A stretch of DNA of 60,118 nucleotides. Origin: an uncultured Eggerthellaceae bacterium (lineage in GTDB: Bacteria > Actinomycetota > Coriobacteriia > Coriobacteriales > Eggerthellaceae). The position numbers and the translations under genes are program-made. Shown here one piece after another: positions 1 to 7,526 of the stretch (its first letter is position 1; each line of letters begins with the position of its first letter). The stretch is taken from NCBI GenBank assembly GCA_910588205.1, contig CAJUQK010000013.1, positions 1 through 60,118 on the forward strand. The letters are read 5' to 3'. The notes beneath the pieces are model-generated. The model was not told the origin of the DNA, did no database searches, and saw only the letters and a program-made list of their open reading frames with translations.

Positions 1-24
1 CCTTGGCCTTATAGGCCTAGGGCA

Positions 25-47
25 AACCACCCTTTTGAAGGGTGGTT
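25..47 (-). terminator. Hairpin after tmRNA, probable terminator
   Basis: A perfect 10-bp inverted repeat (AACCACCCTT / AAGGGTGGTT, 3-base loop) lies 14 bases beyond the 3' CCA of the tmRNA. On the minus strand no clear U-run follows, so it may act as a weak terminator or as a 3'-processing structure. Confidence 0.6.
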
Positions 48-60
48 CATGATTCTCTTA

Positions 61-432
61 TGGTGGAGGCGCGGAGAATCGAACTCCGGTCCATACCAGA
101 TCCTCGATGAGGCGCTACAAGCTTAGTTTGCGCTCAAGGTTTGGGAGGAGTGCGGCTCGCAAACAAGCGTTGCTCCTCCGAGCCCGTTCCATCTTAGCTG
201 CATCCATACGGGCTACGTGATGCAGAGCATTCCCCTTAAGATGACGCTTCCCTCAGACCGGGGAATCTCTGAGTTCAGCGGATGGTTGCTGTTTAAGCAG
301 CCATGGCGAGCGCCGGAGCGCTCTGAGTCTTAGCTTTGCCAATTAATTTTGACAGTACCCCTGTTTAGCGTGGCGAGGAGACCACGGCTTGCTCCTCATC
401 TCAGACCTGCCATGTCGAAACCAGTCGCCCCC
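61..432 (-). ncRNA. ssrA: Transfer-messenger RNA (tmRNA)
   Basis: The minus-strand 5' end reads GGGGGCGACTGGTTTCGAC and the 3' end finishes in a T-arm (GTTCGATTC) and CCTCCACCA; the two ends pair as a tRNA-like acceptor stem. tmRNA rescues stalled ribosomes together with SmpB, whose gene lies about 820 bases upstream on the same strand. The tag reading frame can be followed back from the stop codon at 293-295: it ends ALAMAA and reads GKAKTQSAPALAMAA from position 340. The precise resume codon is inferred. Other Actinobacteria also end the tag in an A-L-A-x-A-A-type degron. The gene has its own promoter. It is a one-piece, not a permuted, tmRNA. Confidence 0.95.
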
Positions 433-449
433 AGGCAGGTAGATAGACC

Positions 450-477
450 ATTCTACTGGGCTAAGCGCCCAAGTCAA
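450..477 (-). promoter_or_regulatory. Promoter of tmRNA
   Basis: On the minus strand TTGACT (472-477) and TAGAAT (450-455) are separated by 16 bases. They sit 18 bases upstream of the mature 5' end, leaving a short leader that would be removed by RNase P. Confidence 0.75.
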
Positions 478-480
478 GGA

Positions 481-1137
481 CTACTTCTTCTTGTTCAGGA
501 AGCTCATGGAGTCACTGATGTCCGACATGATGCCCTTGAATTCAGCGGCTATCTCGATCCCGTCCTTGTAGATGGCATTGGCATCCTGAGTAGCCTCTTC
601 GATGCCCTCTCGGCTGATCCCCAAGTCGAATTCCTCACCGTCTTCGGCGCGGACCACTTTCGTGTGAGGGTCAGGGTCATCTTCGGAGCCATCATCTACC
701 ACCACGTAGTCATCCATGTCCACGTAATAATACTCCTGCTCGTTGCCCTCTTCATCGATCAGAACGAAGCCGATCTCGTTGTCATCCTCATCCACGAGGT
801 AGGCATAGATGTCCTCATCTTCTATCTCCATCTCGATGACCTCTTCTTCCAGGTCATGAGTATCTTCGAGATGATAGCCTTCCGAATGGAGCGCATCGGC
901 TGATGCCCCCTCTTTCTCAGCCTCTTCAACCTCGGTGGGGTCATAGCCGTTGTAGTCAGCTTCGTTTTCGGTGCTGAAGCTAGCAAAGGCATGCTCCTGG
1001 TCAGATTCCATGGCATCAGCCCCGAGATACTCATCCAGATTATCCTGGGCATCTTGGAGCTCTGTCTCTTGGTCTGTCCACTCAGCTTGGGTCTCGCCGG
1101 ACTCCTCTAAGCCTTGCAGCTCTTCGTCTAGGCCCAT
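481..1137 (-). CDS. Acidic hypothetical protein
   Basis: This 218-residue protein is extremely rich in Glu and Asp and has no signal peptide or membrane segment. Residues 1-100 look disordered. Residues about 107-150 alternate hydrophobic and acidic positions (IYAYLVDEDDNEIGFVLI), suggesting a small beta domain resembling DUF1292-type acidic proteins, although I cannot confirm membership. The last 45 residues are probably helical and end in KKK. The start at 1137 is supported by AGAGGAGGCATC before ATG. It lies between smpB and ssrA on the same strand; a role in translation would be only guilt by association. The function is unknown. Confidence 0.7.
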   Translation of the reverse strand: MGLDEELQGLEESGETQAEWTDQETELQDAQDNLDEYLGADAMESDQEHAFASFSTENEADYNGYDPTEVEEAEKEGASADALHSEGYHLEDTHDLEEEVIEMEIEDEDIYAYLVDEDDNEIGFVLIDEEGNEQEYYYVDMDDYVVVDDGSEDDPDPHTKVVRAEDGEEFDLGISREGIEEATQDANAIYKDGIEIAAEFKGIMSDISDSMSFLNKKK

Positions 1138-1253
1138 GATGCCTCCTCTTCCCGGTTTGTATCGCTGGTCTTTGGTATACCACAGCTGGCAGAGAGCGGC
1201 GGCAGATGCGAACGCCTCTTGCTGAGACGTAACCTGGTGCAGCGCGTCCTGGC

Positions 1254-1721
1254 TTACCGGCTGCGGTCTTTGAGCGCCCGGTCTATCTCCCGCTTGACAT
1301 CCCGCTCCTTGAGGGAGGTTCGCTTGTCGTAGAGCTTCTTGCCTCGGGCCAGAGCTATCTCCACCTTGACCAGGTTGCGATCATTGAAATACAGCTTCAG
1401 GGGAACGACGGCAAGCCCCTTCTCCTGGGTCTTCTCAGCCAGGTAGCGGATCTGCTTCTTGTGCAGGAGGAGCTTGCGGCGCCGGTCAGGGTCTCCATTG
1501 GCTATGTTGCCATGTTGGAAGGGAGCGATGTGCAGGTTGTTGAGCCAGGCCTGACCGCCGCGGATGAGAGCGAAGGCATCGGTGAGCTGGGCGTTGTTGT
1601 CACGCAGCGAACGGACCTCAGTGCCAGTCAGCTCGATCCCTGCCTCGAATGTCTCCAGGATCTCATAGTCATGGAAAGCGCGGCGGTTCTTCGCGATGGT
1701 CTTCTCTTCTCGCTTGCCCAT
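1254..1721 (-). CDS. smpB: SsrA-binding protein SmpB
   Basis: SmpB binds tmRNA and delivers it to stalled ribosomes. The 155-residue product begins MGKREEKTIAKNRRAFHDYE, aligning with the normal SmpB N-terminus, and contains the family core FEAGIELTGTEVRSLR, FNDRNLVKVEIALARGKKLYDKR and a basic C-terminal tail. An ATG at 1754 would add 11 residues but has no ribosome-binding site and would overlap the upstream peptidase. The chosen ATG starts one base after that gene's TAA, with GGAG about 12 bases upstream, which implies translational coupling. The partner RNA gene ssrA lies downstream on the same strand. Confidence 0.95.
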   Translation of the reverse strand: MGKREEKTIAKNRRAFHDYEILETFEAGIELTGTEVRSLRDNNAQLTDAFALIRGGQAWLNNLHIAPFQHGNIANGDPDRRRKLLLHKKQIRYLAEKTQEKGLAVVPLKLYFNDRNLVKVEIALARGKKLYDKRTSLKERDVKREIDRALKDRSR

Positions 1722-1722
1722 C

Positions 1723-3495
1723 TTAGGCAGAGGCTCCTTCTCTATCCGTCTCATCCGTGGGGATGATGGTCAGCGTGTCCTTGCCCGGGATGATCCCCTG
1801 AGAGGCCTCTTTGGCGGCATTGGGGGCGGCGAAGGTGGGGGCGGGCCTGCGTCCCTGCTGGCCTCCCCAGCCATGGGGGATGGTCTCAGGTCCTCCGAAT
1901 TCCGTTGCTCGCATCTGCTGCTGGCGCTCGAAGGGGGCTTCGCCATAAGTGGGCCGGGGGGATGCCTGATAGGGATAGGGAGTGTTGTTGTATCCGAAGG
2001 CGGTGTTGTTGCTGCCATAGGCTGGTACAGCACCTCCTGAGCGGTTCTCCGAGGGCTCTGCGCTGGCAGCATGGGCTCCCGCGGCAGCCTTCTCCTCTGC
2101 TCCTGCAGTCTCATCCGCTTCTTCTTGGCGGCGGCTCAACTTCTCGAAGAGCTCTCGCTGAGCCTTCTGTACGGTTGCCATTTGGCTGTTCTCGTCTTCC
2201 AACTCTGCGATGCGGGCGTTGAGCTTCTCCAGCTTGGCCGACATCTTCTTGAGGGCTTTCTCTGGGTCTACCGGCTTCTTCTCTGCGCGACCAGCGTTGG
2301 GGCGCTCCACTTGGGCAGAGATCCCCGGAACGAAGCTGGCATCGTATTCGAGGTCTAAGGCGAAGCGCACCAGCAGGCGGATGGTGGCATCGATGTCCTT
2401 CAGGGAGACCGTCTCATTGGGCGTGTGCATATAGCGCAGGGGGATGGATACCAGACCGGTGGGCACGCCGCCCTTGGATATCTGGATGGCCCGGGCGTCT
2501 GTGCCCGTAGCAGCCGGTTCTGCTTCCAGCTGATAGGGGATGCCCTCTGCTTCCGCTGCGGCTACCAGCCGCTCGAACACGAAGGGGTTGATGTTCGGCC
2601 CGCGTGCGATGACCGGACCCGATCCACAGCGGATATCTCCGTGCTTCGTCTTGTTGATCCCGGGATAATCAGTAGCGTGGGTGACATCGAAGGCCACGGC
2701 CACATCAGGGTCTACCGAATAGGCGCTGGTGGTGGCTCCCCGGGTGCCGATCTCTTCTTGGGTGGTGATGGCGGCGATGTAGGTTCCGCGCATCTGACCG
2801 TTCTCGGCAAGACGTTCCATCACCTCGCAGGCGATGAAGACGCCGCTCTTGTCATCGAAGGATTTGGACACGGCCATATCACGGCCGAAGCGCTCGAACC
2901 CTACACCGTAGGTGATGGCATCTCCCACTGACACCTTCGCCTTCACCTTATGGGCGGGCATGCCTAGGTCTATCACTAGGTCATCCAAGGCGGTGACGGT
3001 CTTGCGCTCATCGGCTCCTATGAGGTGGATGGGCTTGCGGCCCACGACGCCGCGTAGCATACCCGTGCGGGTGTGGACATCTACGCGCATGCCAGGCAGG
3101 ATGGCGGCATCTACGCCGCCGATGGGGGAGACAGAGAGGAAGCCATCATCTGAGATGTAGCGGACCATGAGGCCCACCTCATCCATGTGAGCCGCCAGCA
3201 TGAAGACGGGAGAGGCCATCTGTACCCCTTCGCCATCCTCTGCAAGGGTCTCTTCGACGAATTCGTATTCGCCAGCATCCTCGAAGCCGTCGATCTCAGC
3301 CTCTGATGCTGCGGGAGTGTAGCCGCTCAGGTTGCTGGACAGGATGGCATGGACCGATCCCATGGTGTCGGTGTGGATCTCATCCGCCACGCTTGAGAGG
3401 CGCTGGCGCACGAGCTCGGCCACCTTCTCCTCAGATCCGGTGGGGGAGGGGGTCTCTACGAGCTCTTTCAGGAACTTGATGTCACGTTTCTTCAT
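1723..3495 (-). CDS. M42-family metalloaminopeptidase with C-terminal extension
   Basis: This is a 590-residue protein of the M42 family, which are cytosolic, cobalt- or zinc-dependent aminopeptidases that usually form large tetrahedral shells. Metal and catalytic residues are recognisable: AHMDE (102-106), FDDKSG (213-218), QEE (246-248), FD (269-270) and the final histidine in RYMHTP (about 357). The usual family length is about 350. Two additions stand out: an acidic insertion at about 55-95, and about 190 extra residues after 395. That extension holds a heptad-like coiled coil (about 411-455), then an Ala/Glu stretch, then a Pro-Gly-Tyr-Asn-Gln-rich disordered tail. The start has TAGGAG 7 bases upstream. 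It is followed immediately by smpB. Confidence 0.9.
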   Translation of the reverse strand: MKKRDIKFLKELVETPSPTGSEEKVAELVRQRLSSVADEIHTDTMGSVHAILSSNLSGYTPAASEAEIDGFEDAGEYEFVEETLAEDGEGVQMASPVFMLAAHMDEVGLMVRYISDDGFLSVSPIGGVDAAILPGMRVDVHTRTGMLRGVVGRKPIHLIGADERKTVTALDDLVIDLGMPAHKVKAKVSVGDAITYGVGFERFGRDMAVSKSFDDKSGVFIACEVMERLAENGQMRGTYIAAITTQEEIGTRGATTSAYSVDPDVAVAFDVTHATDYPGINKTKHGDIRCGSGPVIARGPNINPFVFERLVAAAEAEGIPYQLEAEPAATGTDARAIQISKGGVPTGLVSIPLRYMHTPNETVSLKDIDATIRLLVRFALDLEYDASFVPGISAQVERPNAGRAEKKPVDPEKALKKMSAKLEKLNARIAELEDENSQMATVQKAQRELFEKLSRRQEEADETAGAEEKAAAGAHAASAEPSENRSGGAVPAYGSNNTAFGYNNTPYPYQASPRPTYGEAPFERQQQMRATEFGGPETIPHGWGGQQGRRPAPTFAAPNAAKEASQGIIPGKDTLTIIPTDETDREGASA

Positions 3496-3504
3496 GGTTC
3501 GCTC

Positions 3505-3819
3505 CTACCAGTACTCGCGCTTGCGCTTGCGCTTCTTGACGGGGGCTCTGAAGTCCAACTCCAGCTGCCCGTTCGATTGGGTCTCCTTGGCGGGTTTGCG
3601 CTCGATCTTCTCTATGCTCCAGGCCAGGGCATCATTGCCGAACAGCTCGAACATGCGGATGCGTGCGTCCTGAGCATTGCCCTTCGACCCCATGCGCGAT
3701 GAGCTCTCGAACTCGAAGAGCCCGCGGGCTCGGTCCACTTGGGAATCCAAGGACTTGTAATGGGCGATGAATGTGGTCAAGCGCTTGCCTTCCAAGGGGG
3801 TGATGCAGATGGGTTTCAT
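3505..3819 (-). CDS. Small basic hypothetical protein
   Basis: The 104-residue product starts MKPICITPLEGKRLTTFIAHY and ends in a very basic tail (KKRKRKREYW). No membrane segment or known domain is recognisable. The upstream ATG at 3861 is possible, but GGGGAA precedes the 3819 start and the longer version would overlap the divergent pyrE leader. It ends 9 bases before the peptidase gene, so both are probably co-transcribed. The tail could bind nucleic acid, but that is speculation. Confidence 0.6.
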   Translation of the reverse strand: MKPICITPLEGKRLTTFIAHYKSLDSQVDRARGLFEFESSSRMGSKGNAQDARIRMFELFGNDALAWSIEKIERKPAKETQSNGQLELDFRAPVKKRKRKREYW

Positions 3820-3900
3820 ATTATCATGTTCCCCGGTTTGCGTTGACCGACCTGCATGCATGAGAAGGTGCGTGTTCTGACCCAGGAGAAAGGTGCTTTC

Positions 3901-4560
3901 ATGGAGAGCTATAAGCGCGCATTCATCGATTTCATGGTAGAGAGCGATGTGCTCAAGTTCGGGGAGTTCACGCTCAAGAGCGGAAGGAAATCTCCGTTCT
4001 TCATGAATTCAGGCGCCTATGTGACCGGATTTGAGCTCAAGCGGTTGGGCCAGTACTATGCCCAGGCCATCCATGAGCGGTTCGGCCTTGATTTCGATGT
4101 GGTCTTCGGTCCGGCCTACAAGGGCATCCCTCTTTCGGTGGTGACGGCCATCGGTTTGGAAGACCTCTACGGCGCATCCGTACGCTATTGCAGCAACCGA
4201 AAAGAGATCAAGGATCATGGGGATACGGGCATCCTCTTGGGGTCTGATCTGAAGGACGGAGATAGGGTGCTCATCGTGGAGGATGTGACCACCTCCGGTA
4301 AGTCCATCCAGGAGACCTATCCCATCCTCAAGGCGGCTGCTGATGTGGAAGTGGTGGGCCTTATGGTATCTCTGGATCGTCAAGAGGTGGGGCGGGGTGG
4401 CAAGGTGGCAGCGCTCCAAGAAGTGGCCGAGACCTACAGGTTCCCTACGGCGGCTATCGTGACCATGGCGGAAGTGGTAGAGGACTTGAGCGCCCGCGGC
4501 AGGCTCACCGAAGAGCAGCAGGTTGCCATCCGGACCTACTATGACCAATATGGGGCGTAA
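3901..4560 (+). CDS. pyrE: Orotate phosphoribosyltransferase
   Basis: This enzyme joins orotate and PRPP to give orotidine monophosphate in pyrimidine synthesis. The 219-residue product shows the PRPP-binding loop VLIVEDVTTSGKS (about 123-135), the family signature FGPAYKGIPL (about 69-78) and FTLKSGRKSPFF near the N-terminus. An in-frame ATG at 3856 would add 15 residues; 3901 is preferred because AGGAG and AAAGGTG precede it and homologues begin near this point. No other pyr gene is adjacent; pyrG lies in the distant operon at 50.8 kb. Confidence 0.95.
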   Translation: MESYKRAFIDFMVESDVLKFGEFTLKSGRKSPFFMNSGAYVTGFELKRLGQYYAQAIHERFGLDFDVVFGPAYKGIPLSVVTAIGLEDLYGASVRYCSNRKEIKDHGDTGILLGSDLKDGDRVLIVEDVTTSGKSIQETYPILKAAADVEVVGLMVSLDRQEVGRGGKVAALQEVAETYRFPTAAIVTMAEVVEDLSARGRLTEEQQVAIRTYYDQYGA

Positions 4561-4608
4561 GGAATAGCGCTCTTCTATTTGACCGCCCTGACCAAGAGGG
4601 CTATCATG

Positions 4609-4637
4609 CGAACAAACATTCGCTAGAACAGATGTTT
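4609..4637 (+). promoter_or_regulatory. Tandem LexA (SOS) box-like sequences
   Basis: CGAACAAACATTCG (4609-4622) differs at one position from the Gram-positive LexA consensus CGAAC-N4-GTTCG, and GAACAGATGTTT (4626-4637) is a second near match. Both lie just upstream of the ribosome-binding site of a putative DNA-repair radical SAM gene. The outer parts also form a CAAACAT / ATGTTTG inverted repeat. LexA binding is inferred only. Confidence 0.45.
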
Positions 4638-4648
4638 GGGAGCATGCC

Positions 4649-6037
4649 ATGGACATCCTCCAGAAGCTGGAGATCCTCTCTGACGCGGCCAAGTATGATG
4701 TGGCCTGTACCTCTTCTGGAGTTGACCGGGCAGGTAAGCGTGGTCAATTGGGCGCTAGCAGCCAGGCAGGCTGTTGCCACAGCTTCACGGAAGATGGTCG
4801 CTGCATCTCGCTTCTGAAGGTGCTCATGACCAATGTCTGCGTTTATGATTGCGCCTACTGCGTCAATCGGTGCAGCAATGCGGATGTGGTGCGTACCAGC
4901 TTCACACCCCAAGAGCTGGCGGATCTCCCCATCGGCCTCTACCGGCGCAACTGCATAGAAGGGCTCTTCCTGAGCTCTGGGGTGATAGGGGATGCTGACC
5001 GCACCACAGAGCTCATGATCTCTTGTTTGCGCATCCTGCGCGAAGACTATGGCTTTCGTGGGTATATCCATGCGAAGACCGTCCCGAATACATCCTTGGA
5101 ACTGGTAGAGCGCCTGGGCCTTCTGGCTGACAGGCTCTCGGTGAACGTTGAGCTACCCTCCGAGAAGAGCTTGAGGCTTCTTTGCCCTGATAAGACGCGC
5201 TCAAGCGTGTTAAGCCCTATGCGCCGTATCAGCGAGTCCATCGCTGAGGATGCGGAATCGCGGGCTCTCGTGCGCAAGCGGAAGACGGTGTACCTCTCAG
5301 ACAGCCGCCCGAAGCGGGCTGCGCGGGCCTTTGCTCCTGCGGGGCAGTCTACCCAGATGATCATCGGTGCTACGCCGGAAACAGATTGCCAGATCTTGAG
5401 CTTAACTGCCTCCCTCTATGGAAAGATGCAGCTCAAGCGCGTCTTCTTCAGCGCCTATCTACCTATCGTCCAGGATGCGCGGCTGCCTTCCTCTGACCAT
5501 ATCCAGCTTGACCGGGAGCATAGGCTCTATCAGGCTGATTGGCTCATGCGCTTCTACGGGTTCTCCGTTTCTGAGATCGTGGATGAGGCTCATCCTAACC
5601 TGGCGTGGGACCTTGATCCGAAGGCGGCCTGGGCTTTGGACCATCTGGACGAATTCCCTGTGGAAGTGAACACATGCTCCTATGAGATGCTTCTGCGCGT
5701 GCCTGGCATTGGTGTTCGCGGCGCGAAGCTGATCCAGCGGGCGCGTCGTCGCTCTACCCTGGGGGAACAAGAGGTGCGCAAGCTGGGAGTGGCATTCAAG
5801 CGGGCGCGCTATTTCATCACCTGCAATGGGCGCTATATGGGCCAGGGAGTGGAATACACCCAGGAAGCCATCCGGCCCCTCATAGCCAGCAGGATCGAGG
5901 GCGGTCAACACGGCCGCAGGGCTGGGAAGGTCTTTCCGGGACAGCTCAGCCTCTTCGATGACCCCTCACTCGCTTCTGATCCCGGTCGCTTGACGGCAGG
6001 AATGCCTCGGCTATCTAGCCCTGAGGGGGTTCAGTGA
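4649..6037 (+). CDS. Putative DNA modification/repair radical SAM protein
   Basis: The 462-residue protein has the radical SAM [4Fe-4S] motif C64-x3-C68-x2-C71 (CVYDCAYC), followed by CSNADVVRTSFTPQELA, typical of the TIGR03916 family. A helix-hairpin-helix DNA-binding motif lies at about 347-366 (LRVPGIGVRGAKLIQ), and QLSLFDD near 431-437 matches a beta-sliding-clamp binding peptide. Together these suggest a radical enzyme acting on DNA, but substrate and reaction are unknown for the family. The start is ATG after GGGAG. The GTG of the next gene overlaps its stop, so the two are translationally coupled. SOS-box-like sequences precede it. Confidence 0.85.
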   Translation: MDILQKLEILSDAAKYDVACTSSGVDRAGKRGQLGASSQAGCCHSFTEDGRCISLLKVLMTNVCVYDCAYCVNRCSNADVVRTSFTPQELADLPIGLYRRNCIEGLFLSSGVIGDADRTTELMISCLRILREDYGFRGYIHAKTVPNTSLELVERLGLLADRLSVNVELPSEKSLRLLCPDKTRSSVLSPMRRISESIAEDAESRALVRKRKTVYLSDSRPKRAARAFAPAGQSTQMIIGATPETDCQILSLTASLYGKMQLKRVFFSAYLPIVQDARLPSSDHIQLDREHRLYQADWLMRFYGFSVSEIVDEAHPNLAWDLDPKAAWALDHLDEFPVEVNTCSYEMLLRVPGIGVRGAKLIQRARRRSTLGEQEVRKLGVAFKRARYFITCNGRYMGQGVEYTQEAIRPLIASRIEGGQHGRRAGKVFPGQLSLFDDPSLASDPGRLTAGMPRLSSPEGVQ

Positions 6038-6855
6038 CGGCTGCATCTGCAGAGCTCCTCGATGAGGTGGCATATGTCTTCGACGGTACGGCCGAAGGCC
6101 TGTTCTCTGCCATTTTCGCTTCCTATAGCAACCGGCAGGAACCTTCTGAGGTGGTGCGTGAGGCAGACTACCAACCCCGCCTCTTGCAGCAGGCGCTATT
6201 CATCCCCACCTCCGAAGAGCATGCGCAGCGGGTTGCTGCAGGTCTGAAGCGGCGGCTGGGGTCCTACGGAAAGTGGGCGGTATTGCGGGCTACCTGTTCT
6301 GGTCGGCAGGATGCGCCCACCATCATCTACCGGTTCGTTCGCTATGCCATGGATAGGGCACCTCAGCGAAAGCGCTTGCTGGATGATCTGGGCACTCCTG
6401 AGGTCAAGGCGCTTCATGACCTCATCACCTCCGTTGGGGCTGAATGTGAGAAGATGCGCCAGTTCGCTCGGTTCCAGCATTTGAAGGATGAGCGGGGAGA
6501 GGTGTGGTTCGCTCGGGTGAACCCGAGGGATTCCGTGGTCCCTCTGGTCCTGGAGCACTTCGTGGAGCGTTTCAGCATCCAACCCTTCATCCTCTACGAT
6601 GAAGTGCATGGGGTGGCAGGCATCTGGGATGGAAAGCGTCAGCAGTTAGCTTACGTCTCCGAGCATGATCTGACGTTGCCGGACCAGGCGGCCTCGGAAG
6701 TGCTCATGGAGGAGGCTTGGCGCACGTTCTACCATTCGGTCTCCATCAGTTCGCGTTACAACCCAGAATTGCGTCGTCAGCTGATGCCGAAGCGGTTCTG
6801 GAAGAACCTGACGGAAATGCAGGAGACTGCCCCGCAAGCCCTGCGCCATGGTTGA
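6034..6855 (+). CDS. TIGR03915-type DNA metabolism protein, partner of the radical SAM protein
   Basis: The 273-residue product starts at GTG inside GTGA, four bases overlapping the preceding gene, with GAGGGGGT upstream. The opening YVFDGTAEGLFSAIFASY, the central RFARFQHLKDERGEVWFARVNPRDSVVPLVLEHFVERF and the C-terminal MPKRFWKNLTE are hallmarks of the TIGR03915 family, which always travels with TIGR03916 radical SAM proteins and in some genomes is fused to a uracil-DNA-glycosylase-like domain. No such domain is seen here. The biochemical role is unknown; a joint DNA repair or modification function is inferred from the pairing. Confidence 0.8.
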   Translation: MTAASAELLDEVAYVFDGTAEGLFSAIFASYSNRQEPSEVVREADYQPRLLQQALFIPTSEEHAQRVAAGLKRRLGSYGKWAVLRATCSGRQDAPTIIYRFVRYAMDRAPQRKRLLDDLGTPEVKALHDLITSVGAECEKMRQFARFQHLKDERGEVWFARVNPRDSVVPLVLEHFVERFSIQPFILYDEVHGVAGIWDGKRQQLAYVSEHDLTLPDQAASEVLMEEAWRTFYHSVSISSRYNPELRRQLMPKRFWKNLTEMQETAPQALRHG

Positions 6856-6880
6856 TGAAGCCTGCGGTTTCCCCTAGAAT
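6852..6880 (+). promoter_or_regulatory. Promoter of tRNA-Thr
   Basis: TTGATG (6852-6857) and TAGAAT (6875-6880) have a 17-base spacer and lie just upstream of the tRNA. A small palindrome, CGAACGTTCG, falls at the expected transcription start. Confidence 0.65.
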
Positions 6881-6899
6881 GGGCGAACGTTCGTAGGGT

Positions 6900-6974
6900 G
6901 CCAGCGTGGCTCAACGGTAGAGCAACTGATTTGTAATCAGTGGGTTGCGGGTTCGATTCCTGTCGCTGGCTCCA
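6900..6974 (+). tRNA. tRNA-Thr (anticodon TGT)
   Basis: The cloverleaf is complete: acceptor stem GCCAGCG / CGCTGGC, anticodon stem ACTGA / TCAGT with loop TTTGTAA (anticodon TGT), T-loop GTTCGATTC, and an encoded CCA at 6972-6974. Confidence 0.96.
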
Positions 6975-7072
6975 TCTTTTACCAGTTCAGATGACGCATT
7001 TTCAGTCAATCCTTATGTGAATGCTGACACTGCTCCTACGACAAATACATGTTGTGGCACCTGCCGGGTAGC

Positions 7073-7164
7073 CTGACGTGTAGGGTTCATCCGGGTGCAA
7101 CATCGGGCGGATCGCGATCCGCCCCTACGAGCAACCTGTCGTGCATGGTTCACCCGAGTGCAAC
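7073..7164. repeat. REP-like element: two 29-base repeats around a 20-bp palindrome
   Basis: Two similar 29-base direct copies (7073-7101 and 7136-7164; both contain GGTTCA-CCG-GTGCAAC) flank a perfect 20-bp palindrome, GGGCGGATCGCGATCCGCCC (7105-7124). It lies in the otherwise empty gap between tRNA-Thr and a small membrane-protein gene. This resembles repetitive extragenic palindromic DNA; copy number in the genome cannot be judged here. Confidence 0.55.
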
Positions 7165-7194
7165 GATGCCGCGCACCTTTTCAGTAGAGGTTGA

Positions 7195-7473
7195 TCAGGC
7201 AGAGGGGGCTTGGGTGAGGGTCATATAGGCTATGGCCACATAGATGGCTACCAGCACAGATACGATGATCTTCACCGCCAACGGCCAATCTGACCTCCAA
7301 GCTAGGATGATTCCTGCAGGCCAGAATAAGAACAAGAACACCACGATCCAGAACGTTTCCTGGTACCACTTCTTCGTGTTCGGGTCTTTTATGATGCGGT
7401 TAACGGACTCCTTGGTGCGCTGGTTCTTGTGCATCCAGTCCCCAGGCCGGTTACCCTTCTCATCTTCGAACAT
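7195..7473 (-). CDS. Small two-pass membrane protein
   Basis: The 92-residue product has a hydrophilic N-terminus (about 1-38) followed by two hydrophobic segments at about 40-58 and 66-86, so it is probably an inner-membrane hairpin. The start has AAGGGTGAG upstream. It sits alone between the repeat element and the PucR-type regulator, reading in the same direction as the latter. No family or function is recognised. Confidence 0.65.
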   Translation of the reverse strand: MFEDEKGNRPGDWMHKNQRTKESVNRIIKDPNTKKWYQETFWIVVFLFLFWPAGIILAWRSDWPLAVKIIVSVLVAIYVAIAYMTLTQAPSA

Positions 7474-7526
7474 ATCTCACCCTTCGCTTGAGAGGCCCCA
7501 GTATAGTACAGAGCCTTGATGCGGTC

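Noticed and set aside
349..903. Long plus-strand open frame over the tmRNA and acidic protein gene
   Set aside because: It is antisense to two well-supported genes, begins inside the tmRNA tag region and has no ribosome-binding site or domain; it exists because the acidic Glu/Asp codons read as hydrophobic residues in reverse.
6884..6893. CGAACGTTCG before tRNA-Thr as a LexA box
   Set aside because: The arms abut with no 4-base gap, so spacing differs from the LexA consensus.
7105..7124. 20-bp palindrome as terminator of tRNA-Thr
   Set aside because: It lies 130 bases after the tRNA, has no T-run and is flanked by direct repeats; a REP-like element fits better.
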